Source: Brachionus plicatilis
Taxonomy: Eukaryota > Rotifera > Eurotatoria > Ploima > Brachionidae
Length of the DNA stretch: 30,284 bases
Direction of reading: 5' to 3'
NCBI GenBank assembly: GCA_010279815.1
Contig: QEOQ01000344.1
Coordinates: 35,950-66,233 of the forward strand
Part shown: positions 7,715 through 17,987 of the stretch, piece after piece
Numbering within the stretch: position 1 is the first letter of the stretch
Layout: every line of letters starts with the position of its first letter
Notes under the pieces: model-generated
Databases searched by the model: none
What the model saw: only the letters and a program-made list of their open reading frames with translations
What the model was told of the DNA's origin: nothing
Program-made: the position numbers and the translations under genes

Positions 7715-9188
7715 GGGTGGTATTTTTCATATCATCAAATTTCCATAAATTTATCATCAAAAAATTCAATAAATAACATCAAAATTTTATCATCAAAATA
7801 ATAAAATTTATCACCAAAATATTTTTAATTTTATCACCAAATTTATTAAAGTTTCATCAAAAAAAAAATATATATATCAATTAAAAAAAAATCATCATCA
7901 AAATACACCAAAATTTAGATTAATTAAGTAGAAAAGATTCATCAAAAAATTTTTTTTATCATTAAATAAAAAAGTTATTTTAATCAAAATCAATTAAAAT
8001 TAAAAAAAAACTATCTCAATAAAGCTTTATTGACTAGTTTAGGTCTACCACGACTTCTTTTTTCACCAACATCAAGTGTCTTAGCATTATCAGGAATTTT
8101 ATTAAATTTATTCTTAACAGCAATATATATACAATGTTTGCATGTATAACTTTTTGAATATCTTGGACAATCACATGAAATTTTCCCATAATCTAACCAA
8201 TTATTTTCATTTACATCGGCTGATAACTGTAAGGTCCAGTAAGCACTTTCATAATTTACAAAATCATCGAAATTTTTCCAATTTTTTTTCAAATACGAAT
8301 CTTGGACTTTTTTAACTAACTCTTGGTTTAATTTGAATTGCGAATCTGTTGATTGAAAATAAAATATACGATTATTTATATTATATTTATTCATCCATGA
8401 ACTTATCTTTTAATTATAATCTAATGAAGAATTCCTTTTTAATTAAAAAAATTGGAATTTACTTTTTGTAAATTAGGTGCTTCAAAATTATTATTTTCAA
8501 GTCCAGAATTGTATAATTTTTTCATTTCTTCGATTATTTCTAATGAAATTATTTCTTTTGTTTCCAAGTGTATATGTGTTTCATTTTCCCATAATTCAAC
8601 TTCATCATTCGAATCATTGTAAAATAAATAAATTTCAGCATCACAATTTTTTCGATCATTTGAAAAATAAAAATATTGTTTACTACCATATCTACTAGTA
8701 TGTAAAACTTTTTTTTTCCAACTTTCTTCAATTTCAATTGATTTTTCATCTTGGAAAGTCTTAACGTAATTAAATAATCTACCTTTCTCACGAATTTTTT
8801 TGTTTTTTTGTGTTGTTTCTGGAAGATTTTCTTCTTCACTCGACGACGCATAATCACTTACAGGGACTGCATTTGATTCGGACGACATTGTAAAATATTT
8901 AAAATTGAAATTAAAAATTTAAATTTTTGAAGTAAAATTTCATAAAATTTTTTAATTTTTTTTTTGTGCCTCAATTTTTTTAATTAGATTCAGAGAAAAA
9001 AAATTGATGTTAAAAATTTGTTTTGTTAAGTTATTTTTTATTTGTTGCAAAATTTAATTTTGATGATAAAAATTTAATTTTGGTGGAAAAATTTTTATTT
9101 TGATGATAATTTGAGTAAAAATTTGATGCCAAATTCTGATTTATTTGATGATGAAAATATTTATACTCTTTTTTTTAACAGCAAACCC
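7715..9188. mobile_element. MULE-like DNA element with tandem-motif terminal inverted repeats
   Basis: The left end begins GGGTGGTATTTTTC and is followed to about 7995 by roughly a dozen imperfect copies of ATCATCAAAA/ATCACCAAAA. The right end (about 9050-9188) has the reverse complement, TTTTGATGAT, in at least five copies and finishes in AAACCC. The body holds one minus-strand two-exon gene encoding a SWIM zinc finger and AT-hook, domains found in Mutator-like transposases. The exact right border could also be the CCC at 9198, and no target duplication is visible, so the ends are approximate. A non-autonomous internally deleted MULE is the best reading. Confidence 0.6.
8011..8888 (-). CDS. 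FLYWCH-like plus SWIM zinc-finger protein lacking a transposase core (two exons)
   Basis: Exon 1 (8888-8463) starts MSSESNAVPVSDYASSSEEE, acidic and Ser-rich, then has a domain with RYGSKQYFYFSNDRKNCDAE and NETHIHLE. This resembles the C...HxH half of FLYWCH-type DNA-binding domains at the N-terminus of animal MULE transposases; the first zinc ligand is not evident. A 56-nt intron (8462-8407) with GTAAAT donor and AAAAG acceptor keeps the frame exactly. Exon 2 (8406-8011) carries the SWIM zinc finger C-D-C-x8-C-K-H (ORF residues 74-87) and an AT-hook-like KRSRGRPK near the end. The total is 273 residues, while MULE transposases have a DDE domain of several hundred residues between these two; it is absent. 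It is thus a DNA-binding remnant that could bind element ends but cannot transpose by itself. If the intron is fortuitous, it is two separate relic ORFs. Confidence 0.6.
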
Positions 9189-9329
9189 TTAAAAACCCAC
9201 TTTTTTCAACATATTAACTTCCAAGTTGCGTTACTAAAAAAATTGTAACATTAAGATAATTGACGCATTTTTATTTGGAATAACCAAAAAACGCCAGATA
9301 GTAGCAGAAAATTAATTGTTTAAAAAAAT

Positions 9330-10297
9330 GGTATGTTCTATTGTTGTTTTATAATTATTTTTAATACAATTTTGAAAATGCATTGAAAATACGCGATGGT
9401 TGAAATGTATTTTAATTTAGAAATATTTGGAGAAATTTTTGCAATGTCGCTGTATTGAAATTAAATTTAGTGTTTTAAACATAGATTATTTAGTTTTAGA
9501 AAATTTTAAGAGTAAATAATAAAATTCTATTACTTTACTTTAATTTACTATTACTAATTCCAAATAAAATTTTTGATCTTTTGACTGTTGAAAAAGGCAA
9601 TAATTTTAGCTCAGAGTTTTTTTTTAATATTTAAGTTGGTTTGATTTAATTCTTTACTCAATACTTTAAAGAAGCAAAAAATTTTTAATTAAAGTACAAT
9701 TAATAAAAAATTTAATGAATATGCTATCTTTTCCTTATTAAATGTATTTCAATCACAATTTACCTTAAAATTTTAAAAGTTAATTGCTAAAAAATAATTC
9801 ATGAAATTTAAGTTACGATTAAAGGAATATTGAGATTCAAATCGAATCAATGTCAAATTAATCAGAGGATTAAAAATCATTTGAATATTTAAACTCGAGA
9901 TTTCTTAAAAGCAATCTGATCAAGGGATCAAAATTGAAGTTTTTTAAATTTTAGCCATTATCCATTTTTTTTTGAAATTCAAGAAAAATCTAAAAATTTT
10001 ATTGTATGATTTTTAATCCGAGTTTTTAACAATTAGAGCTTAGTTTTTAATTAATTAAGAATAAATCATTTATTAATTAGTCTTGTATTAAAATTTCTAA
10101 AAAAATTAAAAAAATTCTTAAAAATTATTTAAAACTTAATAATCTTTGTTTAAAACACTAAATTTAATTTCAATACAGCGACATTGCTAAAATTTCTTCA
10201 AATATTTCTAAATTAAAATACATCTCAACCATCGCATATTTTCAATGCATTTTCAAAATTGTATTAAAAATTTTTTTAAAACACAATAGAACATACC
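9330..10297. mobile_element. Foldback (MITE-like) element with 160-bp inverted arms
   Basis: The left arm (9330-9490) starts GGTATGTTCTATTGT. The right arm (10138-10297) ends with the reverse complement ACAATAGAACATACC. The arms match with few differences over about 160 bases, including GCAATGTCGCTGTATTGAAA. The 650-nt centre is AT-rich and codes for nothing. AAAT is present on both outer flanks, a possible but weak 4-bp target duplication in this base composition. A non-autonomous DNA element is likely; the superfamily is unknown. Confidence 0.75.
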
Positions 10298-10300
10298 AAA

Positions 10301-10412
10301 TATATTTCTATATATTTTTATATTTTGAGAGTAAGAATCTAAAAAATTTCAAAACTTTTGCAGAAAATTTTATGAAGATGCAATATTATAACAATTTTTT
10401 AAATAATTACAA
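10301..10412 (+). repeat. Direct repeat, left copy next to the assembly gap
   Basis: About 110 bases (ATTTCTATATATTTTTATAT through TTTAAATAATTACAA) recur at about 11215-11325 with one or two differences. The left copy is cut off by the N run. The duplication may be real or a scaffolding artefact. Confidence 0.8.
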
Positions 10413-10988
10413 NNNNNNNNNNNNNNNNNNNNNNNNNNNNNNNNNNNNNNNNNNNNNNNNNNNNNNNNNNNNNNNNNNNNNNNNNNNNNNNNNNNNNNNN
10501 NNNNNNNNNNNNNNNNNNNNNNNNNNNNNNNNNNNNNNNNNNNNNNNNNNNNNNNNNNNNNNNNNNNNNNNNNNNNNNNNNNNNNNNNNNNNNNNNNNNN
10601 NNNNNNNNNNNNNNNNNNNNNNNNNNNNNNNNNNNNNNNNNNNNNNNNNNNNNNNNNNNNNNNNNNNNNNNNNNNNNNNNNNNNNNNNNNNNNNNNNNNN
10701 NNNNNNNNNNNNNNNNNNNNNNNNNNNNNNNNNNNNNNNNNNNNNNNNNNNNNNNNNNNNNNNNNNNNNNNNNNNNNNNNNNNNNNNNNNNNNNNNNNNN
10801 NNNNNNNNNNNNNNNNNNNNNNNNNNNNNNNNNNNNNNNNNNNNNNNNNNNNNNNNNNNNNNNNNNNNNNNNNNNNNNNNNNNNNNNNNNNNNNNNNNNN
10901 NNNNNNNNNNNNNNNNNNNNNNNNNNNNNNNNNNNNNNNNNNNNNNNNNNNNNNNNNNNNNNNNNNNNNNNNNNNNNNNNNNNNNNNN
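10413..10988. other. Assembly gap (576 N)
   Basis: This is a run of undetermined bases. The open frame that spans it (10372-11163) is an artefact of reading through N. Confidence 0.99.
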
Positions 10989-11214
10989 CGAGTTTTATTT
11001 TTTATTTTTTTGGAGGAAGTTTTTTCACTGTAAATATTTAAAAGTTGATTATATTTTTATGCCGAGTGTCATATATCAAATTGTAGAGAAAAAAAAATTC
11101 TACAAATTAGTGCTTTTATTTTTTTTCTTTTGCACTCAATTTTTCGTAAAATACAACAAATAAACAATTTAAGATAATTAAAACAATCAATTTCTAAACT
11201 TTTGCAACATACTG

Positions 11215-11325
11215 TATTTCTATATATTTTTATATTTTGAGAGTAAGAATCTAAAAAATTTCAAAACTTTTGCAGAAAATTTTATGAAGACGCAATATTA
11301 TAACAATTTTTTAAATAATTACAAT
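11215..11325 (+). repeat. Direct repeat, right copy beyond the gap
   Basis: This is the near-identical partner of 10301-10412. It continues into unique sequence (ATTAAATTAATTTTAAAGAC). Confidence 0.8.
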
Positions 11326-12382
11326 TAAATTAATTTTAAAGACATATTTGAAATTAGAAATTTAAGCTTAGTAAGGAGTAAAAACTCTAAAACTGATCAT
11401 CCATTTACCCCAAGGTTTTCAACCATTTAATAAGTTGAGTTAATGTGGAAAAGGTTAAAGGATTTAATAGGTTAAAATGTATGACATTATACTGGTTAAT
11501 TTTGGAGTAAAATGGACGAGTTGATAGGAAAAAATAAGAAGAAGCACAATTTACCAATTAATCCCTTTCGATATCTCAATTAGAAAATCATTAAATGAAC
11601 TTTTTTTCCACTTAACATTCTTGAGTTTATTTAAGGCCTTAATTTCTTTCTTCAGTTATTTTTTTTATATAGCAATTTTTTTTTTTATTACAAAATTTAT
11701 TCATTTATACTCAAGGCTTTGAAAAAAGTTAAGATTTTGCACTGAATCAAAATGCAATTATACCAAATTCAAAACCAGCAACTCTTGAACCTATTTCTCG
11801 GAATGAAAATGCAATGAACACAATTCAACTTAGTCAAGCTTCTCAAACAATTCCAGTAATGGTTAATATTTAATTTTTGTTCTTACTTAAATTTTTACTA
11901 GAACTTTACCCCTTAACCAAAATAAATTTTTAAATTACAATTTTATGTTCAGAATCGAATTTTTTAATGTAAAAATAATTTTTGACATGAAACCTAAGGA
12001 TTAAGATTTGTTTTGGTTTTGGAAACTTAATGATAAAAACTCTAAAAAACTTTATCTTCAAAAGTTTTAAGCCCTTTAGCACATTCAGCTCTTATATATT
12101 TTATAAATTTAGGAGCGAAAATTTTTGTCTATACCTTTCCGATTTATCAAAATTTTGAAAAATCAAGGGTATTAAAATTTCCTGATCTTGTTATTAATTC
12201 ATATAATTTATAATGTTTATAATTTTTTATTTATTTCTTATTTAGAATTAAAACCAAAAATTATAATTTTTTTTAATTCAATTTAAGCGAGTGTGTATTT
12301 TTAATGAGCAAGAATTTTATGCTCTCATATTTATTTCGTTTTATTTTTTTCTTTATAAATTTTTTTTCTAAAATAACAAGTC
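11326..12382. other. Non-coding stretch with one exon-like segment
   Basis: This is mostly AT-rich. At 11734-11855 an open segment, preceded by AG and followed by GTAATG, could encode NQNAIIPNSKPATLEPISRN and further residues. Its codon composition is unlike the flanks, but no partner exons were found. It might belong to a gene partly lost in the N gap. Confidence 0.3.
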
Positions 12383-12407
12383 ACGGAGGGGGCTACGCCC
12401 CCTCCGT
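12383..12407. other. Perfect GC-rich hairpin
   Basis: The arm ACGGAGGGGGC pairs with GCCCCCTCCGT around a 3-nt TAC loop: 11 perfect pairs, nearly all GC, inside AT-rich DNA. It is followed by ACCTCCCC. Possible roles are a transposon end, a transcription pause or a structured RNA element; none is demonstrated. Confidence 0.85.
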
Positions 12408-14364
12408 ACCTCCCCAGCTTTGAAATTTTAAAATATATTTTACAGATACTTGATTTTATAATTGAGGTTTTTTGACATGGCATTGATATGTTGTCTGCTT
12501 TTGAAAATTATTTAAAAAAAAAAAATATATATATACGAATTTTTAGTTTAAAATAAATAATAATTATTCACAGGTTTAAATTCTAGGCTTTTAAAGTGGT
12601 GGGGAATAACGCAGTGTAGCATTAATTTTCTTTGTAGAACCAAATTCAAAAGAGACTGTGAATTTGTTTATTTAGAGATGTACAATAACGCTAACTTATT
12701 ATATTGAATATATCTATTAAGGTTTTTTATTTGTGGAGGAATAGTGTTTATTTCCGCGAAAACAATTAACGGTTTATTTCTTTGAAACGCTATGCTATGA
12801 TTCAACAAAACGAATCCTTCTTTGTTGAGGTGAAAACACCGATGAGATTTGATCATTTGATCCATATTTTTCGTTTATTGTCTTTAACATCATGCCAAGT
12901 TATATTGTTTGCGAAAATTACTTTTAAACAGTATTTACATAAAAAAAGAATACAAAATTATTTATTTAAGTTTGGAATAAATAACCTTATTTTAAATTTT
13001 TAAATAATTAAAAATACTATAATTTGCTCCAAAACAATCATTAAAAAAATGAAAAGTATTTTTTTATATAGTTGAGAACCCTTCTTTATTTGTGACCAAA
13101 GTTGAAATTAATCTCAAATTTTTGTTGGTAAATTATTTATTTTTATTTCAAAAAAAATCCTGCTTGAGAGTGGATTTTTTCCCATCTTATTAAAAAAGTT
13201 TAGAAATTTTAATTCCAATTTTTTTTATTAGATTGCTTAAATTTTATTTGTTAATCAATTTAAATAATATGCTTACCAAAGTGCTTGAGAATTTAATATT
13301 GATATCTTGTTAATATTTTATAATGTTAGAATATTTCTTCAACTTTCTTGTTTGCTATTTCTTTCTTTAGTTAAGCTTACCACACTAATTACTTTTGAAA
13401 GAGATGTACTTCCAAAGTTGTTCCGATATAAACCTTTGATTATTTAATTTTTTGTTCTCTTTCTTTTTTTTTAATAAACAAATTAAAATAAGTTAGTTAA
13501 GTTAAAATGCGAATAAATTTGAGGTCACGCAAGAATGGAATAATTAAGCTATAAATTTATGGTTCATAGAATGTGGCTAATTGTTTTATAAGAAAACTTT
13601 AAAGGGTACCATTTGTAGCTGGCAAGTTTTTTGCATTTTTCATGAATAATATCTAGAATAAATTTGGTAAGCAATTGACTATTTTAGAGCTGGAAAGAAA
13701 TTATTGAGTTTTTTCTAAGATCATTTCTTTAAGTTTACTCAAAAGCTATAATATCAATTTAATTTATATTACCCTTAATATTGTGCGCTTTTTGATAAAA
13801 AATTTTCAAAAAATTAATCAAATTAAATTCGCACTATTTTAATTAATCAACTACTAAGCAATACATTAATTTTAAATAATTCGACAATAAAACTCAGAAA
13901 CTCCTCCCAACCTCGTATACAAATCTTATAACATGGCGAAGATTTTTACTCCAATACAACCATTAAAAAACTGAAAAGTATTTTTTAAATATAGTTGTGA
14001 AAAAATCTGCTTAAATTTTTATTTGATTTATTATATTTGTCTTCTATGTTGAACAATTTTTAATTCAATAAAATATTATGAATTTTTATTAATTAAATAA
14101 TTAATTTTGAAATTCAACTAAAAATGTTTTCTTTAATTAAAAATATATTTGTGAAGAAAATAAAATTTAAATATCCGCGAATTTTCGCGAAGCACAATTA
14201 ACATAAAATTCTCTTAACTATAACAACTATTTTAATCAGTTTAATTTATATACGTATTTTAGAGAAAAAAAATTTAAGAATTTCAAAAAATTCTGGAAAA
14301 ATCGTTTTCAAAACTAAACTAGATATATTTAGCTAATCTAAAAGACAAAAATTTTATTTTAAAA
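12408..14364. other. Intergenic region upstream of CDC37
   Basis: A 65-codon minus-strand frame (12668-12865, MDQMIKSHRCFHLNKEG...) lies in a less AT-rich patch. It may be a fragment of an unidentified coding element, but I do not recognise it. Two stretches (about 13012-13076 and 13760-14005) belong to a repeat family also present at 25610-25875. Nothing else was seen. Confidence 0.4.
13760..14005. repeat. Dispersed repeat related to 25610-25875
   Basis: Shared landmarks in order are ATTGTGCGCT, ATCAAATTAAATTCG, TAACA(T/A)GGCGAAGATTTTT and AAAAGTATTTT. Divergence is moderate with small indels. A shorter third piece with the CCAAAACAATCATTAAAAAA-type ending lies at about 13028-13076. No coding capacity. 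Confidence 0.6.
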
Positions 14365-15746
14365 ATGCCCATCGATTATTCCAAGTGGAAAAACATTGAG
14401 GTAGATTAATTTCAAAAGAAATGAATTAAATTTTAAAATTTTTAATTAAGATTTCGGATGATGAAGACGACACTCATCCAAATATCGACACACCGAGTTT
14501 GTTTCGCTGGAGACATCAGGCTAGGGTAGAGAGACAAGCCGAAGCTGAAAAAGAAAAATCTGAATTTGAAAAATACAAGAGAGAGTAATTTATCGGATGG
14601 GTTAAATTTTAAAATTTAGTTTAAGAAACTTTTTAAGAACTGAATTAAAAAAACAAGAACTCAAACAGAAATTAAAAGAAGCCGAGGCTAAAGGCGGCGA
14701 TGAACTTAGCAAACTGAAGCTGGAAGAAGCTGAACTTAAAAAGCAAGAAGAAGAGTTCAAGAAAAAAGAAGAAGAACTCAAAAAAAAGGAAAAGGTATTT
14801 TAAATCAAAAAATTCAATATCAATATTTCATTTTTTAAAAAAGCTGACTCCATGGAATGTAGACACCATAAGTCATGATAAATTTGCCAAAACAATTATA
14901 AACAAAGAAGAACAAAGATCAGATGAGGACAATCTCACAGACGAGCAAAAGGCTGAGAGATATGTACACTAATCAAATAATTATTTCATTTCATTTTTTT
15001 AATTAAATTTTAAAGAAAAAATTTCTGGACAAAAACAAATCAAAAATCAAACATTTCGGTATGCTTAAGCACTATGAGGACTCAAAGCGCCATTTGATCG
15101 AAAATCCGGAATTGGTCTGTGAGGACACTGCTAATTATTTGGTTGTGTGGTGTATTGATTTAGAAATCGAAGAAGTATTTGATTTCATGTCTTAATCTTG
15201 ACTTGTTTTTAAAAATACAAAAATTATTTGTTCTAGAAACATGATCTAATGGAGCACATTGCTCATCAGTGTATAGTTATGCAATTTATTTTAGAACTAA
15301 GCAAGACTCTTAAATGCGATCCGAGAGCATGTGTTGGGCCATTTTTTACCAAGATGCAGCAGGCTAATCGCGAATATAAAGATGGCTTCTATGATGAGTT
15401 AAATGCATTTAAGGCGCGAGTTAAAAAAAGAGCTCAAGAAAAAATTGAAGCTGCCATGGCCGAAGCAGAAGAAGAAGAACGTCAAAAGAGACTTGGACCT
15501 GGTGGATTGGACCCGGTCGAAGTTTTCGAAAGTCTTCCCGAGGCCTTACAGAAATGTTTTGAAACACAGAATATAGAATTGTTGCAAGAAGCTCTGTTGG
15601 GCATGAAAAAAGAAGATGCCGAATACCATATGGATAGATGTATCAAGTCAGGTCTATGGGTGCCTGATGCTAAAGCAAAAGCAGCTGAAGCTAAAGATCA
15701 AGATAAAACTGAAGCTGAAGAACCATACGAAACTCTAAATTCATAA
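14365..15746 (+). CDS. CDC37: Hsp90 co-chaperone Cdc37 (six exons)
   Basis: CDC37 loads protein kinases onto Hsp90 in the cytosol. Exons: 14365-14400, 14451-14584, 14620-14794, 14844-14963, 15016-15174, 15237-15746; introns are 50, 35, 49, 52 and 62 nt, all GT-AG, giving 377 residues against about 378 in human. The N-terminus [18 protein letters not shown] carries the conserved serine (Ser14 here) that CK2 phosphorylates in the family, followed by [21 protein letters not shown] charged coiled coil (about 45-115) and PWNVDT follow. The Hsp90-binding middle domain contains [29 protein letters not shown] and [17 protein letters not shown]. The C-terminal domain includes [18 protein letters not shown] and [16 protein letters not shown]. 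All three Cdc37 domains are present and nothing is broken. The 35-nt second intron is at the lower limit for spliceosomal introns. A poly(A) signal follows at 15877. Confidence 0.96.
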
Positions 15747-15876
15747 AGATGTTCTTCAATATTTTCAAATCAAAAATCGTTTATTTTTTTAATTATTAAA
15801 TTCACTTTCTTTTAATCAAGCTTTATCAAGACTATCTTGAACTCTTAATTTAGTATTATTTTATTTTGAGTGTAAA

Positions 15877-15882
15877 AATAAA
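15877..15882 (+). terminator. Candidate poly(A) signal of CDC37
   Basis: AATAAA lies 131 nt after the CDC37 stop, in a T-rich context. Position fits a short 3' UTR. Confidence 0.5.
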
Positions 15883-17021
15883 TCTTATCTTCCATTTAAC
15901 TTTTATTTAAGCATCTAGACATTTGTAAGAGTTAATTTAAATTTTTTTTTAACTATCTCAGATAGTCGGCTCAGTAGTACTGAACCGACTTAGGAGTTGA
16001 GTTTGTTTCATAGTGAAAACCATAGACTGCTCAACAGAAGAAGACCGGAGAAGTTTTTTAGAGCTATTTTCACTATTAAAAATCATTAAAATTTGAAAAA
16101 AATTTAATTTACTGCGCACTAAATCTTATTTGATGTAAAAAGGGAAATCAACTTATGGAAATGAAAATATATTTAATAGACATTTTCTAGTTTAGTTTTA
16201 AAAATGACATCTCTTCACAATTTATTTTCTCTAAATATTCTATTTTGTGAAAAAAAAGAATATCTTGTTATTATAAGGTTTAATTAACAAAAAATTTGTC
16301 AGACTTTTCGCAATCAGTTTTTATAGCGCTTAAAAACTCAAAAAGGTCTTTCTTTTCTAGGTTCAAATTGCTAAGTGGAAGCATCCAGACTTATGCAGTT
16401 AGCCTTTTATATCAGTCTACTTCTTCGGCATACTTGAAGTCCCCTTTAAAGATATTTAAAATATTTAAAACATATTAAACTCCCTTTGCTCATATTCCTC
16501 TTTTAATACCTCTTTTAATATGCTCACATCGCCACTCTCTGCTTCTCATAATATTCTTTTCTTTCCATTAGTTATTACCATTTGATCCGAGCTGTTTGTC
16601 ATGTATATCTGTCACAGTCAAGTTACAAAATGTGCGATTTTGTTAAATGACTTAGCGATTAATAAAATTTTATTTTTCACTTAGACCAGACATTTTAAAA
16701 ATTCAAAAAAAAATTAAATTAACTATTTTTAATGCTTTACCAAAAGTTAATCATTTAAAGCCAAACTTGAACTGAACTATTCGAAGAGAGAATCTCATAG
16801 ATGCACACTCCAAAGCAAAAAAGCACTTTTGAAATGGCATCTTGAAGTTGATGATCAATTCAAAATATCATTTCAATTAAAATGTTCAATTTATTTAAAT
16901 AAATTTAATGTAGCATGCTTTAAATTTTATGAAGATTCAAAATGTAAAAAAAAAATATTTCCTCAGCCCATTAATAAAATCAATTTTTAAATCTAAATTT
17001 AAAAACTGATTTTTTTTAGAA
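15883..17021. other. Intergenic region with a structured patch
   Basis: Apart from the hairpin group at 15952-16035, no gene is supported. A 60-codon frame at 16296-16478 has a less AT-rich patch but no recognisable motif or good start context. Confidence 0.4.
15952..16035 (+). other. Cluster of hairpins, possible structured RNA or 3' element
   Basis: Three inverted repeats follow each other: ACTATCT/AGATAGT (15952-15966); AGTCGGCTCAGTA/TACTGAACCGACT (15964-15990), 13-nt arms with one mismatch; and GTTGAG...CTCAAC (15996-16035). A longer-range TAGTGAAAA/TTTTCACTA pairing encloses the last part. The patch is richer in GC than its flanks. No known ncRNA class is matched. Confidence 0.4.
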
Positions 17022-17565
17022 TTTATTTATTAATTTTTAGAGTTTATAAATAAATCTTTGAAAATATTTAATTATTTTAATAATTAAACATAACTAAAAA
17101 AAATACTTACAAAAAGAGGGTTTTGTGAAGTTCAGTACAAAAGAACAGAACAAAGTGTAAAAAAATTAATTAACTTTTTTAAAGTTTAAAATTAATTCTT
17201 TGAATGTAGGATGGTGCAAAATTCAAAGTTGCACCAACTGTAAAAGTCTGCTAATGATGTGTAAAATCTCTGCAAAATGCACTGCGCTCGATTATATTGA
17301 AATTTAATTTCTGCTAAACACTGCAAATTTAGCAGACTTTTACAGTTGATGCAACTTTGAATGTTACAGTATGTTGCATTTACAGAATTAAGTTTTAACC
17401 TTTAGAAAAAAAGTTATTTAGTTTTTTTTAAATTTTTTTTGTTCTTTTGTACTGAACTTCACAAAACCCTCTTTTAGTAAGTATTTTTTTTAGTTATGTT
17501 TAATTATTAAAATAATTAAATATTTTCAAAGATTTATTTATAAACTCTAAAAATTAATAAATAAA
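17022..17565. mobile_element. Long-hairpin foldback element (about 240-bp arms)
   Basis: The left arm (17022 to about 17255) and right arm (about 17331-17565) are inverted copies. The outer 130 bases are almost identical, including GAGGGTTTTGTGAAGTTCAG. The inner part matches less well but ends in the shared TTCAAAGTTGCA...CTGTAAAAGTCTGCT. A 75-nt loop separates them. There is no coding content. It is immediately followed, 2 nt later, by the next inverted-repeat element, so insertion was tandem or nested. Confidence 0.85.
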
Positions 17566-17567
17566 CT

Positions 17568-17735
17568 CCGGACTTGGACTTGACTTGAGACTTATGGCTT
17601 TTAAACAACTCTGGTTTTATACCTTTAAAAAATTTTATGAAAATAACCTTTTAAAATAATTATTCTACAAAAAAACTGATCTGAATGAATAGAAAGTTCA
17701 CCAAGTCACAAGTCTCAAGTCAAGTCCAAGTCCGG
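17568..17735. mobile_element. 168-bp MITE with perfect 26-bp terminal inverted repeats
   Basis: The left end begins CCGGACTTGGACTTGACTTG; the right end (17710-17735) is its exact reverse complement over 26 bases. ACT is present on both outer flanks, a possible 3-bp target duplication. A fragment identical to the first 47 bases is at 18198-18244 and a degenerate right end is near 6222-6246. Far too short to encode a transposase. Confidence 0.8.
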
Positions 17736-17963
17736 ACTTCAGATCATGTTAGTCAATGAAAAATTCTTTGACATTAGCTGAGAATTAGGCATAAATTTTC
17801 GTGATCTTCCTAATAAATTTTCTTAATAATTAAGGAACTTTAATCAATCGATACTTAAAAACTGACCTAAAACATTTTGTTAGGAAACAAGGACTTTTAA
17901 CAATGCTATTTACTGCTACGGCTGGACGTTACTACGTTGCTGCTTGTGTATAAGATCCACGCA

Positions 17964-17987
17964 GTACTACTTCTACTACTACTACTA
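17964..17987. repeat. TAC microsatellite
   Basis: Short imperfect run of TAC/CTA triplets (TACTACTTCTACTACTACTA). Confidence 0.8.

Noticed and set aside
7706..9197. Target duplication for the MULE-like element
   Set aside because: T-rich strings flank the ends, but no matching 8-10-bp pair could be found with confidence.
10372..11163. 263-codon open frame spanning the gap
   Set aside because: Most of it is undetermined bases; the flanks are AT-rich and one belongs to a repeat.
12668..12865. 65-codon minus-strand frame as an independent gene
   Set aside because: Composition hints at coding, but no motif is recognised and overlapping frames look equally plausible; noted only within the intergenic entry.
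16296..16478. 60-codon Ser-rich open frame
   Set aside because: No motif, no splice partners and no clear coding composition over its full length.
17964..17987. TAC run as a CRISPR or regulatory array
   Set aside because: A plain triplet microsatellite with no spacers; eukaryotic context.
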